Shown piece after piece: positions 42,272 to 51,113 of a stretch of 64,000 nt of DNA (position 1 is its first letter; every line of letters starts with the position of its first letter). The notes under the pieces are model-generated. The model did not search any database, was not told the origin of the DNA, and saw only the letters and a list, made by a program, of their open reading frames with translations. Source of the stretch: Curtobacterium sp. TC1. GTDB taxonomy: Bacteria; Actinomycetota; Actinomycetes; Actinomycetales; Microbacteriaceae. The stretch covers positions 3,286,001 to 3,350,000 of the forward strand of contig NZ_CP081964.1 of assembly GCF_019844075.1 (NCBI RefSeq), in the 5' to 3' direction. A program made the position numbers and the translations under genes.

Positions 42272-43328
42272 GGTACATGACTCCCATGTTGACGACGAGC
42301 AGGATGGCGGCGGTCGGGATCTGCGCCTTGATCGGGCCGTACTTGTCCCGCATCTCGAGCAGGGCAGCCGGAACCAGGTTGAAGTTCGCGGCCATCGGCG
42401 TCACCAGCGTGCCGCAGAAGCCGGCGAGCATGCCGATGGCGAAGATCGCGGCGGGGTTGCCGTCGAAGCCCTGCACCAGGACGGGCCATCCGATCGCGGC
42501 CGTCATGATCGGGAAGGCGGCGAACGCGTTGCCCATGATGATCGTGAAGAGCGCCATGCCGAGGCAGTAGACGACCACCGCGGCGATCAGCGAGCCGCCG
42601 GGCAGGATCGACTTGATGATGGTGCCGACGGCATCGCCGACCCCGGCCTGGGTGAAGACGATGCCGAGGGTGGAGAGCATCTGCGGCAGCAGCGCTGCCC
42701 ACCCGATGGCCTGCAGCAGTCGACCGCCCTCCCGGATGGGCGTCGCGATCCTCGGCGGACGCAGGACGAACACCGCGACGACGACGGCGAGCACCGAACC
42801 GATGCCCAGGCCGGTCAGCGTCGCACTGCCCTCGGCGAGCAGGGGCGCACCGCCGATCGAGACGAGCGGCCCGAGCGTCGCGACGAGCACGGCGACCACG
42901 GGCACGACCAGGGCCGGGATGAAGAGCTTGTTGCTGAACCGGGTGGCGAACGCCGCGCGTTCGTCGGGGGTCGTGGTGGCGAGGACGCTCGTGCTGGCGG
43001 ACGGCTTCGTGGCGGCGGCGGTGGGTTCGGCCGGGCCGGTCTCCGCCCCTGTGCCGGCACCGGGGATGCTGGCGACCCGTGTGCGGCTGGTCGTCCCGGT
43101 GAACCCGAGTCCGGCGAGCGCGACCATCACCAGGACGGCGACGCCGAGCACCCACGACGGCGCGGTCTTCGCGGCGACGAACGTGCCGTAGAAGAACGAG
43201 ACCCCGAGGATCCCCCAGAACGCCGCGTTGCCGAGTCGCTTGGCGTGCGACGTGTCCGTGACGATGAGGACGGCCACCGCGATGAAGAACGCGCCGATGA
43301 GCCAGTAGAGCCATTCGCTGGTGATCAC
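42258..43328 (-). CDS. DUF979 permease subunit
   Basis: 356 residues with about nine helices, including a hydrophilic Thr/Ala-rich loop (about 85-125). Family marks: MGNAFAAFPIMTAAIGWPVLVQ and MLAGFCGTLVTPMAANFNLVPAALLEM. DUF979 and DUF969 are paired membrane proteins often found with 5-oxoprolinase or pyroglutamyl peptidase genes (from general knowledge). The GTG overlaps the DUF969 stop (GTGA). Confidence 0.85.
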   Translation of the reverse strand: MITSEWLYWLIGAFFIAVAVLIVTDTSHAKRLGNAAFWGILGVSFFYGTFVAAKTAPSWVLGVAVLVMVALAGLGFTGTTSRTRVASIPGAGTGAETGPAEPTAAATKPSASTSVLATTTPDERAAFATRFSNKLFIPALVVPVVAVLVATLGPLVSIGGAPLLAEGSATLTGLGIGSVLAVVVAVFVLRPPRIATPIREGGRLLQAIGWAALLPQMLSTLGIVFTQAGVGDAVGTIIKSILPGGSLIAAVVVYCLGMALFTIIMGNAFAAFPIMTAAIGWPVLVQGFDGNPAAIFAIGMLAGFCGTLVTPMAANFNLVPAALLEMRDKYGPIKAQIPTAAILLVVNMGVMYLVAF

Positions 43329-44032
43329 GCTGCAGCTCCCTGCGTCGGGGCGTCGACGCGGGCGTCGGCGGCCATCTTGTCGAGCGTGCGGTCGAACAGC
43401 AGCAGTCGCGTGCCGTGGACCAGGAGCGCGGCGATGCCCGTCGGGATCGCCCACAGCGCCAGGTCGATGGGCTCGAGCGACAGACCGTAGGTGGCATCGA
43501 CGAAGGTCGTGATGAGCAGGATCGAGCCGACGGCGACGAACACGTCCTCGCCGAAGAAGACCCCGACGGTGTCGGACGACGCCGAGTAGCCCTTGATCTT
43601 CTCGCGCATCCGCTCGTCGATCCGGCCGTACTTCTTGATCGCCGCACCTTCGGCCATCGGGTGCACGAGGGGCCGCACGGTCTGCGCCGGCCCGCCGATG
43701 CTGGTCAGGCCGACCGCGGCCGTGACCTGCCGGATGGCCAGGTAGCCCGCCAGCAGACGACCCGTCGTGAGCTTGTCGAGCTTCGCGATCAGGCGCTTGG
43801 CCTGGTCCTGCAGCCCGTAGCGCTCGATCAGGCCGATGACGGGCAGGACGAGCGCGAAGGTCGTGACGGACCGGCTCGACGCGAAACCGTCGCCGAACGC
43901 AGTGAGGATGCCGACGGGACCGATCCCGCCGATGGCCGCGGTGACGATGCCCGCGACGGTCACGACGAGCAGCGCGTTGATGCGCAACGCGAACCCGATG
44001 ATGACGACGGCGACGCCGATGAGGACGAACAT
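43325..44032 (-). CDS. DUF969 permease subunit
   Basis: About 235 residues with five or six helices: FVLIGVAVVIIGFALRINALLVV at the start, RQVTAAVGLTSIGGPAQTVRPLVHPMAEGAA in the middle. The ATG at 44032 (MFVLIG) suits the family; an ATG at 44053 lies inside the operator palindrome. Probably forms a carrier with DUF979, with 5-oxoproline as likely substrate given the shared operator with pxpABC. Confidence 0.83.
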   Translation of the reverse strand: MFVLIGVAVVIIGFALRINALLVVTVAGIVTAAIGGIGPVGILTAFGDGFASSRSVTTFALVLPVIGLIERYGLQDQAKRLIAKLDKLTTGRLLAGYLAIRQVTAAVGLTSIGGPAQTVRPLVHPMAEGAAIKKYGRIDERMREKIKGYSASSDTVGVFFGEDVFVAVGSILLITTFVDATYGLSLEPIDLALWAIPTGIAALLVHGTRLLLFDRTLDKMAADARVDAPTQGAAA

Positions 44033-44051
44033 GCGGGACAGTCTGGCCCGC

Positions 44052-44064
44052 ATTGTTCAACAAT
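44052..44064. promoter_or_regulatory. GntR-type operator upstream of the DUF969/DUF979 operon
   Basis: ATTGTTCAACAAT is a perfect 13-bp palindrome, 20 nt before the DUF969 start and 89 nt before the divergent GntR gene. Its 11-base core also precedes pxpA (37574-37584). Confidence 0.7.
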
Positions 44065-44103
44065 CGCAAGAGGCTGTTCTGCTCTGTAACACGACGGTCA
44101 CAC

Positions 44104-44120
44104 GGTGCGAGGTTCGCACC
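44104..44120. promoter_or_regulatory. Inverted repeat at the gntR -35 region
   Basis: GGTGCGAGGTTCGCACC has perfect 7-base arms around GGT. It reaches the -35 area of a promoter whose -10 (CAGGAT, 44141-44146) lies 6 nt before the gntR ATG. It differs from the TTGTTCAACAA site, so a second regulator may act here. Confidence 0.4.
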
Positions 44121-44152
44121 TGCGACGCCCGAGGCCGTGTCAGGATCGGGAC

Positions 44153-44797
44153 ATGACCCGAACCGTCAGTGGTGCCGACTCGACGGCCGATCGGCTGCGC
44201 ACCATGATCGCGTCGGGCGAGTTCTCCCCCGGGGCGCAGCTGTCCGAGGAGCGGCTGAGCGACCAGCTCGGGGTGTCGCGGAACACGCTGCGCGAGGCGT
44301 TCCGGCTGCTCGCGCGCGACCGGCTCGTCGAGCACGTCTTCAACCGCGGGGTCTTCGTGCGACGCCTCTCCGCCGAGGACGTCACCGACCTCTACGCCGC
44401 CCGGCGGGTACTGGAGGAAGCCGCGGTGCGGGCGTGCACGCCGACGTCACCGGCGCTCGACGCTGCGGCCGCCGCCGTCACGACTGCGCGGGACGCCGCC
44501 GCCGCGGGCGACTGGGGCACCGTCGGCACCGCAGACATCCGGTTCCACGCCGAGCTCGTGCGCGCGGTTCCGAGCACACGGATCCACGGGCTGATGGACG
44601 GACTCCTCGCCGAGATGCGGCTGGCGTTCCTGACGGCCGACGACCCGGCGTCGTTCCACGCCGAGTTCGTGGAGCGGAACGAGGCGATCGTCGTGGCGCT
44701 GCGCGCCGGCGACCAGTCCAGGGCCTCAGCACTGCTGGCGGACTACCTCGACGATGCGGAGCGGACGCTGCGGGTCGCCGCGGGCGCGGCAGGCTGA
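44153..44797 (+). CDS. GntR/FadR family regulator (FCD domain)
   Basis: 214 residues: winged-helix (STADRLRTMIASGEFSPG, LSEERLSDQLGVSRNTLREAFRLL, VEHVFNRGVFVRRL) and an FCD ligand domain with the metal-ligand pattern DIRFHAELV. FCD proteins sense small carboxylates, which suits 5-oxoproline. The ATG at 44153 lies 6 nt after CAGGAT. Divergent from the permease operon and the likely binder of TTGTTCAACAA. Half of the terminator repeat (GACGGGAGGCCCGG, 44796-44809) overlaps its stop. Confidence 0.88.
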   Translation: MTRTVSGADSTADRLRTMIASGEFSPGAQLSEERLSDQLGVSRNTLREAFRLLARDRLVEHVFNRGVFVRRLSAEDVTDLYAARRVLEEAAVRACTPTSPALDAAAAAVTTARDAAAAGDWGTVGTADIRFHAELVRAVPSTRIHGLMDGLLAEMRLAFLTADDPASFHAEFVERNEAIVVALRAGDQSRASALLADYLDDAERTLRVAAGAAG

Positions 44798-44843
44798 CGG
44801 GAGGCCCGGTGCGGGTCGTTCCTGCGGGCTCGCGCCGCCGCGA

Positions 44844-45065
44844 CTAGCGCTGGTACCGGCCGAGGCCGCGCTTCTTGTCGCGGAGCGCGACGGCGAGCAT
44901 GCTGCCGCCGAGCACGAGCCACAGGACAGCCATGATCGTGCGGAAGACACTCGGATCGATGACCGCCAAGACGCTCCAGAGCACCCCGACCGCGATCCAC
45001 ACGACGCCGACCCAGACGGGCGGCCGCCCGAAGGTCGCGCGGAGGAACCGGTTGTCGCTGCTCAT
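44844..45065 (-). CDS. Small two-helix membrane protein
   Basis: 73 residues with two helices (about 17-36 and 42-61) and a basic end (RDKKRGLGRYQR). No family recognised. Converges with gntR; only a degenerate copy of the terminator hairpin lies between them. 32 bp downstream of the TetR gene on the same strand. Confidence 0.65.
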   Translation of the reverse strand: MSSDNRFLRATFGRPPVWVGVVWIAVGVLWSVLAVIDPSVFRTIMAVLWLVLGGSMLAVALRDKKRGLGRYQR

Positions 45066-45097
45066 GGGCTGAACCCTACGCCCGGTCGTGCGATGAA

Positions 45098-45673
45098 TCA
45101 GCCCCCGACGAGCGCCTTCACCGCGTCGATCACGATCTGCCGGCGTCGCGCAGGTGCGACCGCCGCGACCAACGAGCCGTACTCGGGGGAGGTCGAGCTC
45201 CAGAACGCGGCGAGGTGCATCACCAGGCCCAGCAGCACCGCCGGCCGGTAGCTGCGCGGCAGGGCCCCGGCGCGCTGGGCGTGCTCGACCGCGGCGACGG
45301 CCTCGGCGTTGCTGGCGATGACGGCTTCGAGCGCACCGCCGCTCCCCCGCTCGAGGCGGTGCCACGTCGCGAGCCGCTCTGCCCAGGGCCGCCGGACGTA
45401 CGAATCGTGCAACCGTGCCGCCCACTCGGCGAGGTCGTCGGTGTCGACGGGGACCTCGTCGAACGTCTCTGCGACGGTCTGTGCGACGAGGGAGTCGAAC
45501 AGCCCCTCCTTGCTGCCGAAGTAGTGGAAGATCTGCGCCTTGTTGCTCGACGCCGCCGCGGCGATCCGTTCGATCTTGGCGCCGACGAGCCCAGCCGCTG
45601 CGAACTCGTCGCGTGCTGCGAGCAGGAGTCGTGCGCGCATCGCGTCGGCGGGTGGGGGCGTGAAGCGTGCCAT
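45098..45673 (-). CDS. TetR family regulator
   Basis: 191 residues with N-terminal helix-turn-helix (LLLAARDEFAAAGLVGAKIERIA, SNKAQIFHYFGSKEGLFDSLV) and a C-terminal domain rich in Trp and Ala. No divergent partner; the nearest same-strand gene is a membrane protein upstream. Target unknown. Confidence 0.85.
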   Translation of the reverse strand: MARFTPPPADAMRARLLLAARDEFAAAGLVGAKIERIAAAASSNKAQIFHYFGSKEGLFDSLVAQTVAETFDEVPVDTDDLAEWAARLHDSYVRRPWAERLATWHRLERGSGGALEAVIASNAEAVAAVEHAQRAGALPRSYRPAVLLGLVMHLAAFWSSTSPEYGSLVAAVAPARRRQIVIDAVKALVGG

Positions 45674-45734
45674 GCAGACAACCGTATCGACCGAGTCGGC
45701 ACCGCGGAGTCGGACGGCCGCGATGCTGTGCCGA

Positions 45735-46319
45735 TCAGGCGCGCTTTCCCTGAACGACCCCCCTCAGGACGAGCCCCACCGCCAGCAGGACGCCCGCGAC
45801 CACCGATCCCTGGACCAGGTCGGAGAAGCCCTGGCGCACGTCGGCGTTCCAGAAGAGGACCACAGCGATCAGAGCTGCGGCCAGGCCGAGCACGATCGAC
45901 CGGTCTCGCAGCCCCCCGCCGGAACGACTGACGACGGCATCGATCGCCACGAGCGGGACGGGGAGCAGCGCGGCGAGTGCAGTCGATCCTCCGAACACCG
46001 CGGTTCCCACGAGGGCGCCCGCGCCGAGCCCGATCGCCGCACGCACCCAGTTCACCCGGCGCACGCTGAGGGTCGGTGGAGCGCCCCTCCTGCCCGACGC
46101 GAGCAGGAGGGTGAGCAGACCGAACGCCCCCAGGACGAGCAACGTCGAGCCGACGTCCCACGAAGCAAGGTCCGGGCCGCCGACGATCGTGACTCCGAGG
46201 CCGAGGGCACCGAGGCACGCGGGTGGCACCCACGTTTCAGAGATCGTGCGGTCGCGCGATTCCTTCCGTTCCACCCGACGAACATACCGCCGAATCCGAC
46301 CCTTCGGTGTGTGAAACAT
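45735..46319 (-). CDS. Membrane protein with five or six helices
   Basis: About 194 residues: basic leader, then hydrophobic helices (about 33-52, 56-72, 85-120, 138-155, 165-185). No family recognised. Start uncertain: ATG at 46319 sits only 4 nt after a TACAGT box; GTG at 46274 is an alternative. The promoter overlaps head to head with that of the small gene at 46348 (TACTGT, 46323-46328). Confidence 0.6.
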   Translation of the reverse strand: MFHTPKGRIRRYVRRVERKESRDRTISETWVPPACLGALGLGVTIVGGPDLASWDVGSTLLVLGAFGLLTLLLASGRRGAPPTLSVRRVNWVRAAIGLGAGALVGTAVFGGSTALAALLPVPLVAIDAVVSRSGGGLRDRSIVLGLAAALIAVVLFWNADVRQGFSDLVQGSVVAGVLLAVGLVLRGVVQGKRA

Positions 46320-46347
46320 CAGTACTGTAGTGAGCGAGGGAGGCCCC

Positions 46348-46545
46348 GTGTCCATGCTCGCCACAACCTGCGTCGTACTCGTCGCTGGTGGCTGGCCACT
46401 TGCAGTCGCAGCCGGAGCGGCCGGACTTTCCGCTTCGGGGTTCGCGGGCACAGTCGACCCGAAGAGCAAGGCCGCCCCGGCCGCCTTCTTGATGTGCGTC
46501 GCAGCGATCGGCCTGGCGCTGCTCCTCCACCAGATCCGCGCCTGA
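46348..46545 (+). CDS. Small two-helix membrane protein
   Basis: 65 residues: helices at about 3-28 and 44-60. The GTG at 46348 has GAGGGAGG upstream, and TACTGT at 46323-46328 is a plausible -10. No family recognised. Followed by a 166-bp gap with a TAGGCT -10 (46647-46652) for the DUF6421 gene. Confidence 0.5.
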   Translation: MSMLATTCVVLVAGGWPLAVAAGAAGLSASGFAGTVDPKSKAAPAAFLMCVAAIGLALLLHQIRA

Positions 46546-46711
46546 GCGGTGATGCGTTGCGCAGGGGATCGACTTTCCCGCGCGGAGAACGGCGCCGCGC
46601 ACGAATCCCCCGCAAATGGGCAAGAATGCGTCCCGCGATCCTCCCTAGGCTCATGACAAGCGCACCACCACGCCGCAGATCCGCGGCTGACCCAATGACG
46701 GGAGGTTCGAC

Positions 46712-48193
46712 ATGTCACAGTTCGTCCAGGAGTTCACGCAGGGCGCCATCGTCGGAGAACCCGAGGTCGTCGAGGACAGCACGTCGGTGCGCGAGGTCGC
46801 CGAGCACCCCGCGTGGACGCGGCTGAAAGCCGCTGTCGTGTCGTTCCGTGCGTTGCAGACGGCCGACGGCTCGATACCCGACCACGCGGACCACACGACC
46901 GCTTCCGAGCACCTGGCCACGATCCTCCCGGCCATTGCCGAACTGGCCCCGTTCTTCCCGCACGATGCGGCGTACCTCGCTGCACTGCAGCGCGACTTCG
47001 CACGCTGGGAACGCGACGGTTTCGGCGTTCCCGACTTCCTCGACGCACTGAACGAATTCCAGCCGCAACAGCACCGCGTCGACGGACTCGGCCATCTGGT
47101 CGTCTTCCCGATGGTGACGCAGAACGGCAGTTCCTCGCGGCTCGTCGAAGCCGTCCTGGTCGAGGTCATCTGGCCGGAGTTCATCGCGGAACTCGAAGCG
47201 GGCGACTACAGCAACAAACTCTTCGTCGCACTGCGGTTCGTCGACTTCACGCCCGGGTACGACACGAACTCGGCGGTGCTGTTCCCCGAGACGGTCGCGA
47301 TGCGCGAGATCCCGACGTTCACGTGGGGTGCGATCTTCCAGGACCGCGAAGCCGCTCGCTACCGCAGAGTCGTCCGTGCCGCTGCGGAGATCACGAAACT
47401 GGCACTGCCTGACGACGCTGCAGCGATGCTCGACGACCAGGAGCTGACGGAACAGGTGTTCGTGATGTGGGACCTCATCCACGACCGATCGCACATGCGC
47501 GGGGACCTGCCGTTCGATCCGTTCATGATCAAGCAGCGGATGCCGTTCTTCCTCTACTCGCTGGAAGAACTGCGTTGCGACCTGACGGCGTTCCGGGAGT
47601 CCGTACGGCTCGAACGTGCACTCTCTGCATTGCCGGATGCAGATCTCGACGAAGCGCAACGCGCGATCCGCGACCACGCCCGCCTGGTGCAGTACGCCGT
47701 CGTCTTCGACCGCATCTTCCGGTTCGCGATCACCGGCAGCCGTGTCCGGAACTACGACGGACTCGGCGGGCAGTTGTTGTTCGCGTGGATGCACCAGCAC
47801 GATGTCCTGCACTGGACGGACACGCAGCTCACCATCGACTGGGATGCGGTGCCGGACGTGATCATCGCGCTCAGCGATCAGATCAACGAGCTGTACCGGC
47901 GGTCGATCGACCGACCGAAATCGGCGCACTGGCTCGCTGCCTACGAGATGCTCACCCGGACGCTCACGCCGCACCCGGCATCGAGATGGGCGCGGGGACT
48001 GCCGGAGGAAACGCTCGCCGGAACGCCCAAGGGGTACACCGACGCAGTGATGGACGACGAATTCCCGCTGTCGATGTTCTACGAAGCGCTGAACAAGAAG
48101 ATGGCTGCGGTCATCGCTTCGACCGCCGGCATCACCGGTTCGTCGTCGGATGCTCCGTCCGCTGATCCGTCCGTTCCGGACGTCGCCGCGTGA
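46712..48193 (+). CDS. DUF6421 family protein
   Basis: 493 residues, soluble, no signal. Pattern: VVFPMVTQNGSSSRLVEAVL, RFVDFTPGYDTNSAVLFPETVAMRE, ELTEQVFVMWDLIHDRSHMRGDLPFDPFMIKQRMPFF and GLGGQLLFAWMHQHDVLHWTD. The HDRSH and HQHDVLHW clusters look like metal ligands, suggesting a metalloenzyme, but no reaction is known. A GGGAGG site precedes the ATG. Overlaps an SDR gene (GTGA) and precedes a threonine aldolase, a set I recall as conserved in actinobacteria. Confidence 0.85.
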   Translation: MSQFVQEFTQGAIVGEPEVVEDSTSVREVAEHPAWTRLKAAVVSFRALQTADGSIPDHADHTTASEHLATILPAIAELAPFFPHDAAYLAALQRDFARWERDGFGVPDFLDALNEFQPQQHRVDGLGHLVVFPMVTQNGSSSRLVEAVLVEVIWPEFIAELEAGDYSNKLFVALRFVDFTPGYDTNSAVLFPETVAMREIPTFTWGAIFQDREAARYRRVVRAAAEITKLALPDDAAAMLDDQELTEQVFVMWDLIHDRSHMRGDLPFDPFMIKQRMPFFLYSLEELRCDLTAFRESVRLERALSALPDADLDEAQRAIRDHARLVQYAVVFDRIFRFAITGSRVRNYDGLGGQLLFAWMHQHDVLHWTDTQLTIDWDAVPDVIIALSDQINELYRRSIDRPKSAHWLAAYEMLTRTLTPHPASRWARGLPEETLAGTPKGYTDAVMDDEFPLSMFYEALNKKMAAVIASTAGITGSSSDAPSADPSVPDVAA

Positions 48194-48861
48194 GCGCTCG
48201 GCCCCTGTCCGGTCGCACGGTGCTGGTCGCGGGCGCGACCAGCACCAGCGGCGCGGCGGTCGCGCGCGCACTCACCTCCGCCGGGGCGGCCGTCGTCGCG
48301 GTCGGCACCAGACCCGACGCACTGGAGGCCCTGCACGCCTCCGTCCCGGGCGTCACGACCCACACGTGCGACCTCGCAGACCTCGGGGCGGTCACCGCGC
48401 TCGCGGCTGCGGTCCGCGAGGCGTCGGGACCGGTCGACGGGCTGGTCCACCTGGTCGGTGGGTGGCGCGGGGGCGGCGGCATCGCCGGCCAGTCAGACGA
48501 GGACTGGGACTTCTTCGACCGAGCGTTCCGCACCCTCCGGAACACCACGCGGGTGTTCTACGACGACCTGGTGGCGTCGCCGGCCGGACGGCTCGCGTTC
48601 GTCTCCTCCACCGCGGTCGACTCCCCCACCGCGGGTGCCGCGAACTACGCCGCCGCCAAGGCCGCTTCCGATACTTGGGTCCGTGCCGTCGCACAGGGCT
48701 TCCGGAAGGACGCACCGGACTCGGCGGCAGCCGCCGTGTTCGTCGTCGGCGCGCTGGCCGGTCTCGAAGAGCGCCTCGGCGACGAGGTCGTGCGGCTCTG
48801 GACGGCACCGCCGGCCGACGTGAACGGCGCCCGCCTCCCGCTCTCCCTTTCCTTAGGATGA
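48190..48861 (+). CDS. Short-chain dehydrogenase/reductase of the DUF6421 cluster
   Basis: 223 residues: cofactor site VLVAGATSTSGAAVARAL, acidic VTTHTCDLADL, and catalytic Ser plus YAAAK (VSSTAVDSPTAGAANYAAAK). The GTG overlaps the DUF6421 stop. Its final codons contain TAGGAT, the -10 of the next gene. Confidence 0.88.
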   Translation: MSARPLSGRTVLVAGATSTSGAAVARALTSAGAAVVAVGTRPDALEALHASVPGVTTHTCDLADLGAVTALAAAVREASGPVDGLVHLVGGWRGGGGIAGQSDEDWDFFDRAFRTLRNTTRVFYDDLVASPAGRLAFVSSTAVDSPTAGAANYAAAKAASDTWVRAVAQGFRKDAPDSAAAAVFVVGALAGLEERLGDEVVRLWTAPPADVNGARLPLSLSLG

Positions 48862-48865
48862 ACCA

Positions 48866-49939
48866 GTGACCCTTCGACTCCACGACCTGGACCTGCGGGG
48901 CTTCGCCTCGGACAACTACGCCGGCGTCCACCCCGAGGTCCTCGACGCGATCGCCGCGGCCAACGAGGGCCACCAGATCGCGTACGGCGAGGACGTCTAC
49001 ACGGCCCGTCTCAACGAGGTGATCGCCGACCACTTCGGTTCGCAGGCGCAGGCGTTCCCGGTGTTCAACGGGACCGGCGCCAACGTCGTCGGGCTGCAGT
49101 CGATGCTGCCGCGATGGGGTGCCGTCGTGTGCACGAGCACCGCGCACATCCACACCGACGAAGCGGGCGCTCCCGAGCGCATCGGCGGGATCAAGCTGCT
49201 GCCGGTCGAGACCCCGGACGGCAAGCTCACCCCCGAGCTCATCGACAAGGAGGCCTGGGGCTGGGGTGACGAGCACCGTGCCCAGCCGCTCGTGGTGTCC
49301 ATCACGCAGACCACCGAGCTCGGCACCGCCTACACGGTCGACGAGATCCGGGCGATCGCGGACCACATCCACCCGCTCGGCATGACGCTGCACATGGACG
49401 GTGCTCGGATCTCCAACGCCGCCGCGACCCTCGGGCTCCCCCTGCGTGACTTCACGACCGACGCCGGTGTGGACGTGCTGAGCTTCGGCGGCACGAAGAA
49501 CGGCATGCTCTACGGCGAGGCGATCGTCGTGCTCAACCCCGACGCGTCAGAGGGGCTGCACTACCTGCGCAAGATGAACATGCAGCTGTCGTCGAAGATG
49601 CGGTTCGTCTCGGCGCAGCTCATCGCGCTGCTGTCCGACGACCTGTACCTGCGCTCCGCCGGGCACGCCAACGCCATGGCCGCTCGACTCCGCGGAGCAC
49701 TCGAGGCCCGGATCGCCGACGGCAGCATCCAGGGCGTCGGGTTCAGCCAGGAGACCCAGGCGAACGGCGTCTTCGCGACGCTGCCCGCCGGGGTGGCCGA
49801 GCGGCTGCGCAAGCACTTCCGGTTCTACGACTGGGACGCCAGCCGCAACGAGGTGCGGTGGATGTGCGCGTACGACACATCCGAGCAGGACATCGACGAC
49901 TTCGTGACGGCATTGACGCGGGAGCTCGACGCGGCCTGA
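48866..49939 (+). CDS. Low-specificity L-threonine aldolase
   Basis: 357 residues, PLP enzyme that splits threonine-type beta-hydroxy amino acids into glycine and an aldehyde. Motifs: FASDNYAGVHPEVLDAI, FNGTGANVVG, HMDGARISNAA and PLP Lys211 in SFGGTKNGM. The GTG lies 6 nt after TAGGAT (48854-48859), inside the SDR stop, so a separate leaderless transcript is likely in addition to read-through. Its link with DUF6421 and the SDR is by position. Confidence 0.92.
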   Translation: MTLRLHDLDLRGFASDNYAGVHPEVLDAIAAANEGHQIAYGEDVYTARLNEVIADHFGSQAQAFPVFNGTGANVVGLQSMLPRWGAVVCTSTAHIHTDEAGAPERIGGIKLLPVETPDGKLTPELIDKEAWGWGDEHRAQPLVVSITQTTELGTAYTVDEIRAIADHIHPLGMTLHMDGARISNAAATLGLPLRDFTTDAGVDVLSFGGTKNGMLYGEAIVVLNPDASEGLHYLRKMNMQLSSKMRFVSAQLIALLSDDLYLRSAGHANAMAARLRGALEARIADGSIQGVGFSQETQANGVFATLPAGVAERLRKHFRFYDWDASRNEVRWMCAYDTSEQDIDDFVTALTRELDAA

Positions 49940-49953
49940 CCTGGGGCCGTTCG

Positions 49954-50397
49954 TCACGAGACGATGGTCAGGATCCGGTTCCCGAACAGGGCTGCGTAGC
50001 GGCTACGACTGCTGACGATGTCCATGAGCGCGGTGGCTGCGGTGTCGTCGACACTCCGGAAAGCGCTGAAGGACGTGAACAGCAGGACGATGCCGGTCTC
50101 CCCACCCGTCCAGCCGTACTCTCCCTCCGCGACATCACCGAGGCAGTCGTCGAGGGCGTCGAGGTTCATGCCGAAGGAGTCGGGAAACGTCAGAGCCTGC
50201 CCGATCTCGCGCAGCATCTCCCGCTTGCCGTCCCAGTTCGCCGCGTCGAAGCGGAGCACCCGGTATCCCGCTGCCTCAAGCCAACCGACGGTCTCGGCCC
50301 GACGCTCCGAATCGTCAGCTCGTCCCACGAACCCATCGCGGGCCATGTCGAAGTCGACGTGCCCCGCGATGATGTCGTGTGTCTTCCACACCGCCAC
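49954..50397 (-). CDS. Barstar-family protein
   Basis: 147 residues. The barstar motif is FPDSFGMNLDALDDCLGDV, preceded by VLRFDAANWDGKREMLREIG. Barstar proteins inhibit barnase-type RNases. No barnase-like gene is seen within the window, so it is an orphan immunity protein or a stand-alone inhibitor. The GTG at 50397 lies 6 nt after TACCGT (50409-50404), a leaderless arrangement; a GTG 11 codons upstream is also possible. Converges with the aldolase, 14 bp apart. Confidence 0.82.
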   Translation of the reverse strand: MAVWKTHDIIAGHVDFDMARDGFVGRADDSERRAETVGWLEAAGYRVLRFDAANWDGKREMLREIGQALTFPDSFGMNLDALDDCLGDVAEGEYGWTGGETGIVLLFTSFSAFRSVDDTAATALMDIVSSRSRYAALFGNRILTIVS

Positions 50398-50453
50398 GGC
50401 ATCACGGTAACCCAGTGCTGTGAGCACGCGAAAGCTGCTCCGCGGAGGCGTAC

Positions 50454-51017
50454 CTAGGAGCCGACGTAGGCGGCGAAGGCTTCCTGGTACGGCTTCGCCT
50501 GATCCGGAGTGAGCTTCCCCGTCACCCGGAGGAGCACGTTGCCGCCGACCGTGTCGTACTCGCTCCCGAGTTCCGGTGACTGCTTCAGGATCGATTGGAT
50601 GTAGTCCGAGCGCGCCTGCGCGTCTGACTGACTTCCCCACACTTCGATCGTTGCGCCGCAATCGGTCCCGGGGCCGTCCGGAGGGCAAGCACCGTGCGAA
50701 TCGGACAAGACCGTCGCCTGCGTGTAGCCGTTCGGCCGCCCGAGCAGCTGGTTCGAATCTGTCTCGGCGGTCAGCGCGACGACGTCGGTGATGGTCGCGA
50801 CCTTCGTACGCACCGCGGCAGCGATCGCGTTCGCGGAGAGGTCCTTCTCGAGTGTCGGCGTCGGCGTCGGCGTCGGCGTCGCCGTCGCCGAAGCGGCTGT
50901 CGATGAACCCGCGGGACTGGTCCCGTCGGGATGCGCCGCACCGTCCGACCCAGAGCAGCCCGTGAGCACGAGGGCGAGGCTGATGACCGCCGCACCAGTT
51001 CCAAGTCGCAACATCAT
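50454..51017 (-). CDS. Lipoprotein of unknown function
   Basis: 187 residues: signal with lipobox LVLTGC, Ser/Thr/Pro linker (ATATPTPTPTPT), then a globular domain (about 60-187) with two cysteines (GACPPDGPGTDCGA). No family recognised. Upstream of the barstar gene on the same strand, 57 bp apart, so the two may be co-transcribed. ATG at 51017 or 51014. Confidence 0.78.
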   Translation of the reverse strand: MMLRLGTGAAVISLALVLTGCSGSDGAAHPDGTSPAGSSTAASATATPTPTPTPTLEKDLSANAIAAAVRTKVATITDVVALTAETDSNQLLGRPNGYTQATVLSDSHGACPPDGPGTDCGATIEVWGSQSDAQARSDYIQSILKQSPELGSEYDTVGGNVLLRVTGKLTPDQAKPYQEAFAAYVGS

Positions 51018-51113
51018 GATTTCTCCTCACAGATACCCGTCGATACTACGGAGAAGGGGCATGCGCTCGAAACCGTCGAGCCGGGCTCGGCCTGATCCAA
51101 CGTAGAATCCCGT

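Noticed and set aside
44796-44840. Full member of the terminator family after gntR
   Set aside because: The left arm GACGGGAGGCCCGG is intact but the right side pairs poorly, so it is noted only as a degenerate half copy.
49954-50397. Complete barnase-barstar toxin-antitoxin pair
   Set aside because: No barnase-like or other small RNase gene is found on either strand nearby.
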